In this document: positions 31,047-45,953 of the stretch, one piece after another
Layout of the letters: each line of letters opens with the position of its first letter
Position numbering within the stretch: the first letter of the stretch is position 1
Assembly (NCBI RefSeq): GCF_024979295.1
Contig: NZ_JANLCJ010000002.1
Location: 62,001-126,000 of the forward strand
Origin: Herbiconiux daphne
GTDB lineage: Bacteria > Actinomycetota > Actinomycetes > Actinomycetales > Microbacteriaceae
Length of the DNA: 64,000 nucleotides
Reading direction: 5' to 3'
The notes under the pieces: generated by a model
The model's database searches: none
The model's input: the letters and a program-made list of their open reading frames with translations, nothing else
Told to the model about the DNA's origin: nothing
Translations under genes and position numbers: made by a program

Positions 31047-31092
31047 CAAGAAAGCCCCGCGTCAGAACGTCACTCCCACCGAAAGACCCCCC

Positions 31093-31932
31093 ATGCTCAA
31101 GATCGCGGTGCCCAACAAGGGTTCACTGTCTGAAACCGCCGCCCAGATGCTCGCCGAGGCCGGCTACGTCGGCCGCCGAGACCCGCGCGAGCTCGTCGTG
31201 CTCGACCCGCGCAACGACGTCGAGTTCTTCTACCTCCGCCCCCGCGACATCGCGACCTACGTCGGCTCCGGCGCGCTCGACGTGGGCATCACAGGGCGCG
31301 ACCTGCTGCTCGACTCCGAGTCGACGGCCACCGAGACGGCTGCTCTCGACTTCGGCGAGTCGACGTTCCGGTTCGCCCGCCCGGTCGGCACGGCCATCGA
31401 GCTGCCCGACCTGCAGGGCGCCCGGGTCGCCACGAGCTACCCGGGCCTCGTCGGCGCGTTCCTCGCCGGTCACGGCATCAGCGCCACGTTGATCCGGCTC
31501 GACGGCGCCGTCGAATCCGCTGTGCGGCTCGGGGTGGCGGATGCCGTCGCCGACGTGGTCTCGACCGGCTCCACCCTGCGCACCGCCGGTCTCGAGATCT
31601 TCGGCCCCGTCATCCTCGAATCCACCGCCGTGCTGATCAGCTCCGGCACCGAGCACCCCGGCGCCTCAGTGCTGCTTCGCCGCCTGCAGGGTGTTCTGGT
31701 GGCCCGCCAGTACGTGCTGATGGACTACGACGTGCCGATCACCCACCTCGACGAGGCCTGCGCGCTCACGCCCGGCATCGAGTCGCCCACCATCTCGCCC
31801 CTGCACGACCCCGAGTGGGTCGCGGTGCGATCGATGGTGCCCCGGCTCGACACCAACCAGGTGATGGACTCGCTCTACTCCGTCGGCGCCCGCGCCATCC
31901 TGGTCAGCCCGATCCACGCGGCGAGAATCTGA
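31093..31932 (+). CDS. hisG: ATP phosphoribosyltransferase (long form)
   Basis: This 279-residue enzyme condenses ATP with PRPP, the committed step of histidine synthesis. [20 protein letters not shown] opens the protein. [17 protein letters not shown] and [20 protein letters not shown] form the PRPP region. A C-terminal domain of about 70 residues ([20 protein letters not shown]) is the ACT-like histidine-binding domain of the long form, so feedback inhibition by histidine is expected and no HisZ is needed. The stop shares a base with the hisF start. Confidence 0.97.
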   Translation: MLKIAVPNKGSLSETAAQMLAEAGYVGRRDPRELVVLDPRNDVEFFYLRPRDIATYVGSGALDVGITGRDLLLDSESTATETAALDFGESTFRFARPVGTAIELPDLQGARVATSYPGLVGAFLAGHGISATLIRLDGAVESAVRLGVADAVADVVSTGSTLRTAGLEIFGPVILESTAVLISSGTEHPGASVLLRRLQGVLVARQYVLMDYDVPITHLDEACALTPGIESPTISPLHDPEWVAVRSMVPRLDTNQVMDSLYSVGARAILVSPIHAARI

Positions 31933-32693
31933 TGTCGCTCGCGGTGCGGGTGATCCCATGTCTCGACGTGGCCGCGGGCCGCGTCGTGAAGGGGGTCAAC
32001 TTCGAGAACCTTCGGGATGCCGGCGACCCGGTCGAACTCGCCGCGCTCTACTCCGCCCAGGGCGCCGATGAGCTCACCTTCCTCGACGTGACCGCCACGG
32101 TGGATGCCCGCGCCACGATGTACGACGTGGTGCGGCAGACCGCCGAGCAGGTGTTCATCCCGCTCACCGTCGGCGGGGGAGTGCGATCGACCGACGACGT
32201 CGCCCGGCTGCTCGCCTCCGGCGCCGACAAGGTGGGCGTGAACAGCGCCGCCATCGCGCGCCCGGCCCTGCTTGACGAGATCGCCGACCGGTTCGGCGCG
32301 CAGGTGCTCGTGCTCTCGCTCGACGTGAAGCGCTCCGACCGCGCGGCGTCGGGCTTCGTGGTCACCACGCACGGCGGCCGGCGCGAGACCGACCTCGACG
32401 CCCTCGACTGGGCGGCCGAGGCCGTGCAGCGCGGCGCCGGCGAGCTGCTGGTCAACTCGATCGACGCCGACGGCACCAAAGACGGGTTCGATCTCGAGCT
32501 GGTCGGGCTGATGCGCGAGATCAGCACCGTGCCGGTGATCGCCTCGGGTGGTGCCGGAAAGGTCGAGCACTTCGGCCAGGCGATCGCCGCGGGAGCCGAC
32601 GCGGTGCTCGCGGCATCCGTCTTCCACCTGCGCGAGATGACGGTGGGCGACGTGAAAGACGAACTGAAGAGAGAAGGGGTGATCGTTCGATGA
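31932..32693 (+). CDS. hisF: Imidazole glycerol phosphate synthase, cyclase subunit
   Basis: This 253-residue TIM barrel makes imidazole glycerol phosphate and AICAR with ammonia from HisH. The first catalytic Asp is in [18 protein letters not shown] (residue 12), the second in [31 protein letters not shown] and [13 protein letters not shown] are the phosphate-binding turns. Its partner hisH and the preceding hisA are not in this window. Its start overlaps the hisG stop, and it overlaps hisI by 4 nt. Confidence 0.97.
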   Translation: MSLAVRVIPCLDVAAGRVVKGVNFENLRDAGDPVELAALYSAQGADELTFLDVTATVDARATMYDVVRQTAEQVFIPLTVGGGVRSTDDVARLLASGADKVGVNSAAIARPALLDEIADRFGAQVLVLSLDVKRSDRAASGFVVTTHGGRRETDLDALDWAAEAVQRGAGELLVNSIDADGTKDGFDLELVGLMREISTVPVIASGGAGKVEHFGQAIAAGADAVLAASVFHLREMTVGDVKDELKREGVIVR

Positions 32694-33103
32694 GCGAAGA
32701 CACCACCGTCGAGAGCACCACCGCCGACCGCACCACCGCCGACAGCACCGTCACCGACACCGCCGCGATCCTCGAGCGCGTGCGCTTCGACGACAAGGGC
32801 CTCGTGCCCGCGATCATCCAGCAGTGGGACAGCAAAGAGGTGCTCATGCTCGGCTACATGAACGCCGAGGCGCTGCGTCGCACGCTCACCGAGGGCCGGG
32901 TCACCTTCTGGTCGCGATCGCGGCAGGAGTTCTGGCGCAAGGGCGACACCTCGGGTCACGCGCAGTTCGTCAAGGGCGCTGCGCTCGACTGCGACGCCGA
33001 CACCCTGCTCGTCGAGGTCGACCAGATCGGCGTGGCCTGCCACACCGGCGCCCGCCGCTGCTTCGACGTCGACCCGCTGAACCCCGTCGTGGGCCCGCGA
33101 TGA
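32690..33103 (+). CDS. hisI: Phosphoribosyl-AMP cyclohydrolase
   Basis: This 137-residue zinc enzyme opens the adenine ring of phosphoribosyl-AMP. The conserved core includes [58 protein letters not shown] and RRCF, with the three zinc cysteines. The first 25 residues are low-complexity Thr/Ala/Asp ([15 protein letters not shown]), encoded by imperfect ACCACCGCCGAC repeats, and are not part of the fold. Its stop overlaps the trpE start, so histidine and tryptophan genes are on one transcript. Confidence 0.96.
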   Translation: MSEDTTVESTTADRTTADSTVTDTAAILERVRFDDKGLVPAIIQQWDSKEVLMLGYMNAEALRRTLTEGRVTFWSRSRQEFWRKGDTSGHAQFVKGAALDCDADTLLVEVDQIGVACHTGARRCFDVDPLNPVVGPR

Positions 33104-34632
33104 CCTCCACGTCGCAGGATTCGACCACGCGCGCCGAGTTCGACGAGCTGCACGCGAGCCACCGGGTGATCCCGGTCATCCGTGAGCTCTACGCCGACGG
33201 CGAGACCCCTGTCGGCATCTACCGCAAGCTCGCCGACGGCCGGCCGGGCACGTTTCTGCTCGAATCGGCCGAACAGGGCGGCATCTGGTCGCGCTTCTCG
33301 TTCATCGGCGTCTCGAGCTTCGGCATCCTCACCGAGCGCGACGACCGGGCCGTCTGGCTCGATCTCGGGCTGCCGGTCGAGCGCACCTTCCCGGGCGGGC
33401 TGCCCGAGGGCCCGCTCGACGCTGTGAGCGCGCTCTACGACCACTGGAAGACCCCGGCCGTGCCGTCGCATCCGCCGCTCACCGGCGGACTCGTCGGCTT
33501 CATCGGCTGGGAGACCGTGCGACAGCTCGAGCGCCTGCCCCACCGGCCGGCGGCCGACTACCCGATGCCCAGTCAGGGCCTGTCGTTCGTCTCCGAGATC
33601 GTCGTGGTCGACCACAGCCAAGGCACCCTGCAGCTGCTCGTGAACGTGCTGACCGACGACGAGACGGATGCCGCCACGCTCTGGGCCTCGGCGCAGGCGC
33701 GTCTCGACGACCTCCAGCGGGCCCTCGCGGCACCGTCGGAGGCCTGGCTCGCCACCATCGACTTCGGTGTTCCCGCGACACCCGAGCACCGCACCGAGCG
33801 CGACGACTTCCTGGCCGCCATCGAGGTGGCGAAGGAGCACATCCGCGAGGGCGACATCTTCCAGGTCGTCATCTCGCAGCGTTTCGACCTCGACTGCCCG
33901 GCGCATCCGCTCGACGTCTACCGGGTGCTGCGCACCCTCAACCCGAGCCCGTACATGTACCTGCTGACGCTCGTCGACACCGACGGCGTGCCCTACCAGA
34001 TCGTCGGGTCGAGCCCTGAGGCGCTGGTGAAGGTGCAGCGCGGCCGGGCGCACACGCATCCGATCGCCGGCTCGAAGCCCCGCGGTGCGACCCCTCAGGA
34101 TGACATCGACCTCGAGCAGGAGCTGCTGGGCGACCAGAAGGAGAAGGCCGAGCACCTGATGCTCGTCGATCTCGCCCGCAACGACCTGCTCAAGGTCTGC
34201 GAGGCGTCGTCGGTCGAGGTCACGGAGTTCATGCGGGTCGAGCGGTTCAGCCACATCATGCACATCGTGTCGTCGGTCGAGGGCCGGCTGCGCGACGGCG
34301 TCGACGCGATCGACGTGTTCCGGGCGACCTTCCCGGCCGGCACGCTCTCCGGCGCGCCCAAGCCGCGAGCGCTCGAGATCATCGACGAGCTCGAACCGAC
34401 GCGGCGCGGGCTCTACGGCGGCGTGGTGGGCTACTTCGCGTTCGGCGGCGACGCCGACCTGGCCATCGCCATCCGCACCGCCACGATCCGCGACGGCGTC
34501 GCCCACGTGCAGGCGGGCGGCGGCCTGGTCGCCGACTCCGACCCGGCGAGCGAGTTCCAGGAGTCGCAGAACAAGGCCGCGGCGCCGCTGCGCGCGGTGG
34601 CCGTGGCGAACGCCATGACGAGAGTGCGCTGA
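33100..34632 (+). CDS. trpE: Anthranilate synthase component I
   Basis: This 510-residue enzyme converts chorismate from the aro cluster to anthranilate. The N-terminal regulatory region has FLLESAEQGGIWSRFSFIG with the LLES motif that binds feedback tryptophan. The catalytic domain has EHIREGDIFQVVISQRF, SPEALVKVQRGRAHTHPIAG, DLARNDLLKV and GTLSGAPKPRALEIIDELE. No glutaminase (trpG) or trpD lies in this window, so the partner subunit must come from elsewhere. The ATGA overlap with hisI fixes the start. Confidence 0.97.
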   Translation: MTSTSQDSTTRAEFDELHASHRVIPVIRELYADGETPVGIYRKLADGRPGTFLLESAEQGGIWSRFSFIGVSSFGILTERDDRAVWLDLGLPVERTFPGGLPEGPLDAVSALYDHWKTPAVPSHPPLTGGLVGFIGWETVRQLERLPHRPAADYPMPSQGLSFVSEIVVVDHSQGTLQLLVNVLTDDETDAATLWASAQARLDDLQRALAAPSEAWLATIDFGVPATPEHRTERDDFLAAIEVAKEHIREGDIFQVVISQRFDLDCPAHPLDVYRVLRTLNPSPYMYLLTLVDTDGVPYQIVGSSPEALVKVQRGRAHTHPIAGSKPRGATPQDDIDLEQELLGDQKEKAEHLMLVDLARNDLLKVCEASSVEVTEFMRVERFSHIMHIVSSVEGRLRDGVDAIDVFRATFPAGTLSGAPKPRALEIIDELEPTRRGLYGGVVGYFAFGGDADLAIAIRTATIRDGVAHVQAGGGLVADSDPASEFQESQNKAAAPLRAVAVANAMTRVR

Positions 34633-35405
34633 TGAGCGAGGCGGCCGCCGCACGCACGTCGGGACGCCGGGTGAAGTTCGCCGTCATCGTCGCCGTGCTG
34701 CTGCTCAGCGCCCTCACCTTCCTCGCCTGGTCGCAGTCGTGGGGCAGCCTCACCATCGTCGGCGGCACCACCACCGAGGCCACGCTCGACGTGCCCGGAT
34801 CCGTCGCCGCGCCGGCGCTGTCGGCCCTCGGCCTCGCCGGCATCGCGCTGGCGGGCGCCCTGGCCATCGCCGGGCCCGTCATCCGCACCGTGCTGGGCGC
34901 CCTCGAGGTGCTGCTGGGCGCGAGCGTGCTGTGGTCGGGCATCGGCGCGCTCACCGACCCGGTGGGCACCGGGGCATCCGTCGTCACCACCAGCACCGGG
35001 GTCGCCGGAACGGAGTCCATCCGCGACCTCGTCACGGTGGGCGCCACGAGCCCGTGGCCGGCGGTCACGGTCGTGCTGGGCGCCGGCATGGTGCTCGTGG
35101 GGCTCGTCGTCGTGATCACGGTTCGGCGCTGGCCCGCGGCCGGCCGCAAATACCAGGCCGTCACCTTCGAGGGCGCCGACGGGCGGCAGAGCTCCGACCC
35201 GGCCGACTTCTTCGACGAGGCCACCGGCACTGGGGCAGTGGGCGACGGCGGCGCGCCCGACAGCGCCGTTCCCGGCGTCGCCGTCCCCGACGCGACCGCG
35301 CGTGAAGGCGCCGCGCCCGCCCGCCCCGCGGATGCCGTCAGCGCCCGTGACGCGGCCGTCGACGACTGGGACAGCCTCACCCACGGCGAAGACCCCACCC
35401 GCTGA
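34632..35405 (+). CDS. Trp-biosynthesis-associated membrane protein
   Basis: This 257-residue integral membrane protein has about four membrane segments: residues 15-32, 56-75, 78-98 and 137-160. An acidic Ala/Asp-rich cytoplasmic tail of about 85 residues follows. Membrane proteins of this size between trpE and trpC are a recognised actinobacterial family whose role is not established. The SWGSL motif after the first segment fits the family. The start shares one base with the trpE stop. Confidence 0.85.
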   Translation: MSEAAAARTSGRRVKFAVIVAVLLLSALTFLAWSQSWGSLTIVGGTTTEATLDVPGSVAAPALSALGLAGIALAGALAIAGPVIRTVLGALEVLLGASVLWSGIGALTDPVGTGASVVTTSTGVAGTESIRDLVTVGATSPWPAVTVVLGAGMVLVGLVVVITVRRWPAAGRKYQAVTFEGADGRQSSDPADFFDEATGTGAVGDGGAPDSAVPGVAVPDATAREGAAPARPADAVSARDAAVDDWDSLTHGEDPTR

Positions 35406-35528
35406 GGCGCCCGACTGTTGAGAGGCACCGAGTCTCGAAGGCACCGGAGTCCCTGAGGCGCACCGAGTGTCGGGGCGAGACCCCGGTAGACTTGAGGCGA
35501 ACGACCACCCGTGAGACAGGAAGCATCG
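35406..35528 (+). promoter_or_regulatory. Intergenic region with short repeats, hairpin and candidate promoter
   Basis: Three imperfect copies of GAGGCACCGAGT lie at 35422, 35438 and 35455. A CGGGG-CGAGA-CCCCG hairpin (35471-35485) follows. TAGACT at 35487-35492 is a good -10 hexamer, giving a leader of about 30 nt before the ATG at 35529. This may be an internal promoter separating his-trpE from trpCBA. Confidence 0.4.
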
Positions 35529-35759
35529 ATGAGCTCTGACGTTGAAGAACTAGGCGAAGGCCACTCTCCCGCTGCGTGGACCGCCGTGGCCGTGTCCCTC
35601 CTCGGCATCGCGATCGGCACGGTCGCGTTCTTCCTCGACATCCCGTGGCTGGTCTGGGCCGCGGCCGGCCTCACCCTCGTGGGCTTCATCCTGGGCTTCG
35701 TGCTCTCGAAGGCCGGCTACGGCGCCTCGGGCTCGCGGGTTCAGCACAAGGAGCACTGA
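35529..35759 (+). CDS. HGxxPAAW-type small membrane protein
   Basis: This 76-residue protein has two membrane segments (about residues 19-39 and 42-63). The [12 protein letters not shown] sequence ahead of the first segment is the GHxPAAW motif of a small actinobacterial family usually found beside trp genes, with no known function. ATG at 35529 is preferred over GTG 35511 because ACAGGAAG lies 8 nt upstream and the family motif follows shortly after. A short basic tail ends it. Confidence 0.8.
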   Translation: MSSDVEELGEGHSPAAWTAVAVSLLGIAIGTVAFFLDIPWLVWAAAGLTLVGFILGFVLSKAGYGASGSRVQHKEH

Positions 35760-35764
35760 CCCCG

Positions 35765-36538
35765 GTGCTCGCCGATCTCGTAGCCGGAGCGCTCGAGGAT
35801 GCGGCGGAGCGTCAGCTGAGCGTCGGTCTCGCCGACGTCGAGGCCGCGGCGGCCCTGCAGCCGGCCGCCCTCGATGCGCTGTCGTTCCTCGCGCCCGCCG
35901 ACCGGGTCAAGATCATCGCCGAGGTGAAGCGCGCCAGCCCGTCGCGCGGCGACCTCGCCGCGATCGCCGACCCCGCCGCTCTGGCCGCCCGCTACGCCGC
36001 GGGTGGCGCGAGCGCCATCAGCGTGCTCACCGAGGCGCGCAAGTTCAAGGGGTCGCTCGCCGACCTCGAGGCCGTGCGGGCGGCGGTCGACGTTCCGGTG
36101 CTGCGCAAAGACTTCATCGCCACCGACTACCAGGTGTTCGAGGCTCGCGCCGCCGGCGCCGATCTGGTGCTGCTCATCGTCGCCGCCCTCGACCAGCCGA
36201 CGCTGTCGCACCTGCACGACCTGATCGTGTCGCTCGGCATGACGCCGCTGGTCGAGACCCACGACGCCGCCGAGGTGTCTCGCGCCGTCGATCTCGGCGC
36301 CGCCCTGATCGGCGTCAACGCCCGCAACCTCAGCACGTTCGACCTCGATCCCGACCTGTTCGGGCGCCTGGCCGACCGCATCCCGGCCGGCACCATCAAA
36401 GTGGCCGAGTCGGCCGTGCAGTCCGTCGACGACGTCGCGCACTACCGCGCGGCCGGCGCCGACGTCGTGCTGGTCGGCGAAGCCCTCGTCACCGGCGACG
36501 ACCCGGTGACGACACTGAAGGAGTTCCTCTCCGTATGA
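35765..36538 (+). CDS. trpC: Indole-3-glycerol phosphate synthase
   Basis: This 257-residue TIM barrel closes the indole ring of Cd[17 protein letters not shown] holds the catalytic Lys, followed by [51 protein letters not shown] and VAESAVQS. The GTG at 35765 matches the family N-terminus and is 5 nt after the preceding stop. It overlaps trpB by 4 nt. A separate phosphoribosylanthranilate isomerase (trpF) is not here; actinobacteria often use PriA/HisA for that step. Confidence 0.97.
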   Translation: MLADLVAGALEDAAERQLSVGLADVEAAAALQPAALDALSFLAPADRVKIIAEVKRASPSRGDLAAIADPAALAARYAAGGASAISVLTEARKFKGSLADLEAVRAAVDVPVLRKDFIATDYQVFEARAAGADLVLLIVAALDQPTLSHLHDLIVSLGMTPLVETHDAAEVSRAVDLGAALIGVNARNLSTFDLDPDLFGRLADRIPAGTIKVAESAVQSVDDVAHYRAAGADVVLVGEALVTGDDPVTTLKEFLSV

Positions 36539-37776
36539 CCGACATCATCCCCCCGCAGACCGCATCGCTCCGCGCCGAGTCCGGGCCGTTCTTCGGCGAG
36601 TTCGGCGGCCGGTTCATGCCGGAATCGCTCATCGCGGCGCTCGACGAACTCGACGAGGCCTACCAGCTCGCCAAGCTCGACCCCGAGTTCCACCGCGAGC
36701 TCGCCGAGCTCGGCCGCACCTACACCGGCCGGCCCTCGATCCTCACCGAGGTGCCCCGGTTCGGCCGGCACGCCGGCGGCGCGCGCATCATCCTCAAGCG
36801 CGAAGACCTCAACCACACCGGGTCGCACAAGATCAACAACGTGCTCGGCCAGGCCCTTCTCGCCAAACGCATCGGCAAGCACCGCCTGATCGCCGAGACC
36901 GGTGCCGGCCAGCACGGCGTCGCCACCGCGACCGCCGCGGCGCTGTTCGGCATGGAGTGCGTGGTCTACATGGGCGAGGTCGACACCGAGCGCCAGGCGC
37001 TGAACGTGGCCCGCATGCGGCTGCTCGGCGCCGAGGTGATCCCCGTCACGAGCGGCACGCGCACGCTCAAAGACGCCCTGAACGAAGCCTTCCGCGACTG
37101 GGTGGCCAACGTCGAGTCGACGCATTACCTGCTCGGCACCGTCGCCGGCCCGCACCCGTTCCCCGTGATGGTGCGCGACTTCGTCAAGGTGATCGGCGAA
37201 GAGGCGCGGCAGCAGGTCATCGACCTGACCGGCGCGCTTCCGGATGCCGTCACCGCCTGTGTCGGCGGAGGCTCGAACGCCATCGGCATCTTCCACGCCT
37301 TCCTCGACGACACCTCCGTGGGTCTCTACGGCTACGAGGCCGCAGGCCTCGGCGTCGACACCCTGGAGCACGCCGCCACCATCACCAAGGGCCGCCCGGG
37401 CGTGCTGCACGGCTCGCGCAGCTACATGCTGCAAGACGCCGACGGCCAGACCCTCGACTCGCACTCCATCTCCGCCGGTCTCGACTACCCGGGTGTGGGG
37501 CCCGAACACGCCTGGCTGGCCTCGATCGGCCGCGCGAACTACCGTCCCGTCACCGATGCCGACGCCATGGCCGCGTTCCGCCTGCTCTGCACCACCGAGG
37601 GCATCATCCCGGCCATCGAGTCGGCGCACGCCCTGGCCGGCACCCTCGAGCTCGGTCGCGAACTCGGCCCCGACGCCACCATCCTGGTGTCGCTCTCGGG
37701 TCGTGGCGACAAAGACGTCGAGACCGCCGGCCGCTACTTCGACGTGCTCGACGAGCAGGGGAACGCGATCGTATGA
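36535..37776 (+). CDS. trpB: Tryptophan synthase beta chain
   Basis: This 413-residue PLP enzyme joins indole and serine to give tryptophan. The PLP Lys is in [40 protein letters not shown] and the phosphate loop [15 protein letters not shown] are intact, as are [18 protein letters not shown] and GRGDKDVET. Length is normal. It overlaps trpA by 4 nt, consistent with the alpha-beta complex that channels indole. Confidence 0.98.
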   Translation: MTDIIPPQTASLRAESGPFFGEFGGRFMPESLIAALDELDEAYQLAKLDPEFHRELAELGRTYTGRPSILTEVPRFGRHAGGARIILKREDLNHTGSHKINNVLGQALLAKRIGKHRLIAETGAGQHGVATATAAALFGMECVVYMGEVDTERQALNVARMRLLGAEVIPVTSGTRTLKDALNEAFRDWVANVESTHYLLGTVAGPHPFPVMVRDFVKVIGEEARQQVIDLTGALPDAVTACVGGGSNAIGIFHAFLDDTSVGLYGYEAAGLGVDTLEHAATITKGRPGVLHGSRSYMLQDADGQTLDSHSISAGLDYPGVGPEHAWLASIGRANYRPVTDADAMAAFRLLCTTEGIIPAIESAHALAGTLELGRELGPDATILVSLSGRGDKDVETAGRYFDVLDEQGNAIV

Positions 37777-38621
37777 CCGACGCGACCTCGACCTCGACCT
37801 CGACCTCGACCTCGGCCTCCCCGGTCGGGGCGGCGCATCCGTCGCCCGTCGCCGGCGCCATCCGGCGGGCGAACACCGAGCGCGCCGGCGCCCTGGTGGG
37901 CTACCTGCCCGTGGGCTTCCCCTCGCTCGACGAGAGCATCGACGCCGCCGTCGCCCTGGTCGAGAACGGCGTCGACGTGCTCGAGCTCGGGCTGCCCTAC
38001 TCCGACCCGGTCATGGACGGCCCGGTCATCCAGCGGGCCACCGTCGCCGCGCTGCAATCGGGCTTCCGGCTGACCGATGCCTTCACCGCCGTCGAACGCA
38101 TCCGGGCACGGGTCGACGCCCCCGTGCTGCTGATGACCTACTGGAACCCCGTGCTGCAGTACGGGGTCGACCGCTTCGCCGACGACCTCGTCTCGGCGGG
38201 AGGCGCCGGGCTCATCACGCCCGACCTGACCGTCGACTCGGGCGCCGACTGGCTCGCCACGAGCGACCGCACCGGCCTCGACCGCGTCTTCCTCGCCGCC
38301 CCGACCTCGACCGACGCCCGCCTGCGGCTCGCGATCGAGCACAGCCGCGGCTTCGTCTACACGGTGTCGACCATGGGCATCACCGGCGCCCGAAGCGACC
38401 TGGATGCCGCCGCCCGCACGCTCGTGGGCCGGCTGCGCGCCCAGGGCGCCGACAGCCTGGCCGTGGGCATCGGGGTGTCGACCGCCGACCAGATCGCCGA
38501 GATCCTGGGCTACGCCGACGGCGCGATCGTGGGCTCGGCGCTGGTCAAGGCGCTGGCCGACGGGGGAGTCGACGCGGTGGGCCGGCTCGCCGCGCAACTC
38601 GCCGTGGGCACGGGGCGATAG
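37773..38621 (+). CDS. trpA: Tryptophan synthase alpha chain
   Basis: This 282-residue TIM barrel releases indole from indole-3-glycerol phosphate and passes it to TrpB. The catalytic Glu is in [20 protein letters not shown], and the catalytic Asp region is [24 protein letters not shown] and [10 protein letters not shown] are the phosphate-binding turns. Residues 5-14 are a (TS)5 stretch encoded by a hexanucleotide repeat, an unusual start for this enzyme. The stop codon is also part of the candidate lgt -10 box. Confidence 0.97.
   Translation: MTDATSTSTSTSTSASPVGAAHPSPVAGAIRRANTERAGALVGYLPVGFPSLDESIDAAVALVENGVDVLELGLPYSDPVMDGPVIQRATVAALQSGFRLTDAFTAVERIRARVDAPVLLMTYWNPVLQYGVDRFADDLVSAGGAGLITPDLTVDSGADWLATSDRTGLDRVFLAAPTSTDARLRLAIEHSRGFVYTVSTMGITGARSDLDAAARTLVGRLRAQGADSLAVGIGVSTADQIAEILGYADGAIVGSALVKALADGGVDAVGRLAAQLAVGTGR
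37784..37813 (+). repeat. Hexanucleotide microsatellite in trpA 5' end
   Basis: Five perfect GACCTC units, followed by GGCCTC, lie 11 nt after the trpA start and encode alternating Thr and Ser. Copy changes would keep the frame. Confidence 0.9.
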
Positions 38622-38624
38622 GGT
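38619..38624 (+). promoter_or_regulatory. -10 box implying leaderless mRNA for lgt
   Basis: TAGGGT lies 6 nt before the lgt ATG at 38631; its first three bases are the trpA stop codon. No Shine-Dalgarno sequence is seen. Confidence 0.55.
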
Positions 38625-38630
38625 AGCCGG

Positions 38631-39650
38631 ATGTTCGTCCCCCTCAGCATCCCCAGCCCCGATGTGAACTCGTTCGACGTGACGCAGTGGCTCTCGAGCA
38701 TCGGGCTGACCTTCTTCGGTCAGTGGAACCTGCCCATCCGGTTCTACGCGCTCTGCATCATCTTGGGCATCATCCTGGCCACCTGGATGACCTCGCGCCG
38801 GCTCACCAAGCGCGGTGCCGAGCCCGGCGTGGTGCTCGACATCATCATCTGGGCCGTGCCGCTCGGCTTCGTCGGTGCGCGCGTCTTCCACGTGCTCACA
38901 CACCCGGGCGACTACTTCTACGACGGGGCCGACCTGCTGCGGGTGTTCTACATCTGGGAGGGCGGCATCGCGCTGTTCGGGTCGCTCATCGGCGGCGCGA
39001 TCGGTGCGTGGATCGGCTGCCGGCTGAGCGGCATCCGCTTCTGGACCTTCGCCGACGCCCTGGCCCCCGCCATGCTCGTGGCACAGGCCGCCGGCCGCCT
39101 CGGCAACTACTTCAACACCGAGCTGTTCGGCCAGCCGACCACGCTGCCGTGGGGGCTCGAGGTGCCCTCCGACAACCCGGCGTTCCCCACCGGCCTCGCC
39201 GACGGCACGCTCTTCCACCCCACCTTCCTCTACGAGATCATCTGGAACCTCGCGGGCGTGGCGGTGCTGCTGCTGCTCGAGAAGCGCTTCCACCTGCAGT
39301 GGGGCAAGGTCTGGGCGCTCTACCTCATCTGGTACGGCATCGGCCGCACCTGGTTCGAGACCATCCGCGTCGATCCGAGCGAGATCTTCTTCGGCGTGCG
39401 CACCAACGTCTGGGCCGCGTGGGCCGCCATCCTGCTCGGCATCATCCTGTTCATCGTGCAATCGCGCCGCCACCCGGGCGTCGAGCCGAGCCCGTACCGG
39501 CCCGGTGCTGAATGGGTTCCCCCGACGGCTGAGGTAGAATCGACCGACACGTATTCGGACGACGAGCTGGAGGGCGAGGAAGCTCTGACGGCTTCCGAGA
39601 ACGAGGCAGTCGAACCGAGCGCCAAAAGTGAAGTCGGAGCGAAGTCGTAG
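38631..39650 (+). CDS. lgt: Prolipoprotein diacylglyceryl transferase
   Basis: This 339-residue polytopic membrane enzyme transfers diacylglycerol to the lipobox Cys of prolipoproteins, such as the one at 47562. The Lgt signature GRLGNYFNTELFG is near residue 156. Further family positions are IRFYALCIILG, YIWEGGIALFGSLIGG and YGIGRTWFETIRVDPSEI. About seven membrane segments are visible. An acidic C-terminal tail of about 60 residues (SDDELEGEEALTASENEAVE) is longer than in enterobacteria but common in actinobacteria. trpA-lgt is a conserved order. Confidence 0.97.
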   Translation: MFVPLSIPSPDVNSFDVTQWLSSIGLTFFGQWNLPIRFYALCIILGIILATWMTSRRLTKRGAEPGVVLDIIIWAVPLGFVGARVFHVLTHPGDYFYDGADLLRVFYIWEGGIALFGSLIGGAIGAWIGCRLSGIRFWTFADALAPAMLVAQAAGRLGNYFNTELFGQPTTLPWGLEVPSDNPAFPTGLADGTLFHPTFLYEIIWNLAGVAVLLLLEKRFHLQWGKVWALYLIWYGIGRTWFETIRVDPSEIFFGVRTNVWAAWAAILLGIILFIVQSRRHPGVEPSPYRPGAEWVPPTAEVESTDTYSDDELEGEEALTASENEAVEPSAKSEVGAKS

Positions 39651-39781
39651 TCTGCGCTGAACAGCACCCAGCGTGGGCCATCTGACCACCACAGGGCCCC
39701 CACATCGGCCCTGAGGACACCACGGATATCAATGGGCCATCGGCGTCCCAGTTCCCTCAACCACGTAGAGGACGGTTCTCT
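39651..39781 (+). promoter_or_regulatory. lgt-gltB intergenic region with a hairpin
   Basis: CAGGGCC (39692-39698) pairs with GGCCCTG (39707-39713), giving a 7-bp stem without a T-tract. The sequence GGGCCATC occurs twice (around 39676 and 39733). No convincing -10/-35 pair was found. GTAGAGGA serves as ribosome-binding site for gltB. Confidence 0.35.
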
Positions 39782-45827
<6,046 letters not shown>

Positions 45828-45833
45828 TAGCCT
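45828..45833 (+). promoter_or_regulatory. Candidate -10 box for pyk
   Basis: TAGCCT directly follows the gltD stop codon. Transcription from near 45840 would give a leader of about 114 nt that contains the CAC repeat. Confidence 0.35.
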
Positions 45834-45877
45834 CCACCCCGGACAGAACAGACCCATCCCGAACACCTGGCACCATC

Positions 45878-45913
45878 CACCACCACCACCACCACCACCA
45901 CCACCACCACCAC
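45878..45913 (+). repeat. (CAC)12 trinucleotide repeat in the pyk leader
   Basis: Twelve uninterrupted CAC units lie 40 nt before the pyk start, flanked by further C/A-rich sequence (CACCATC before, CACACC after by two bases). The repeat is outside any gene I accept. Confidence 0.95.
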
Positions 45914-45953
45914 ACCATGCGCCCCGGCGCAGAACTCGGAGCAGTACACACCG

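Noticed and set aside
30765..33100. His or Trp attenuator leader peptides before hisE, hisG or trpE
   Set aside because: No short ORF with consecutive His or Trp codons and no terminator/antiterminator pair; genes overlap or have gaps of 18-46 nt.
37784..37813. Phase-variable on/off switch of trpA by the GACCTC repeat
   Set aside because: The unit is six bases, so gain or loss never shifts the frame.
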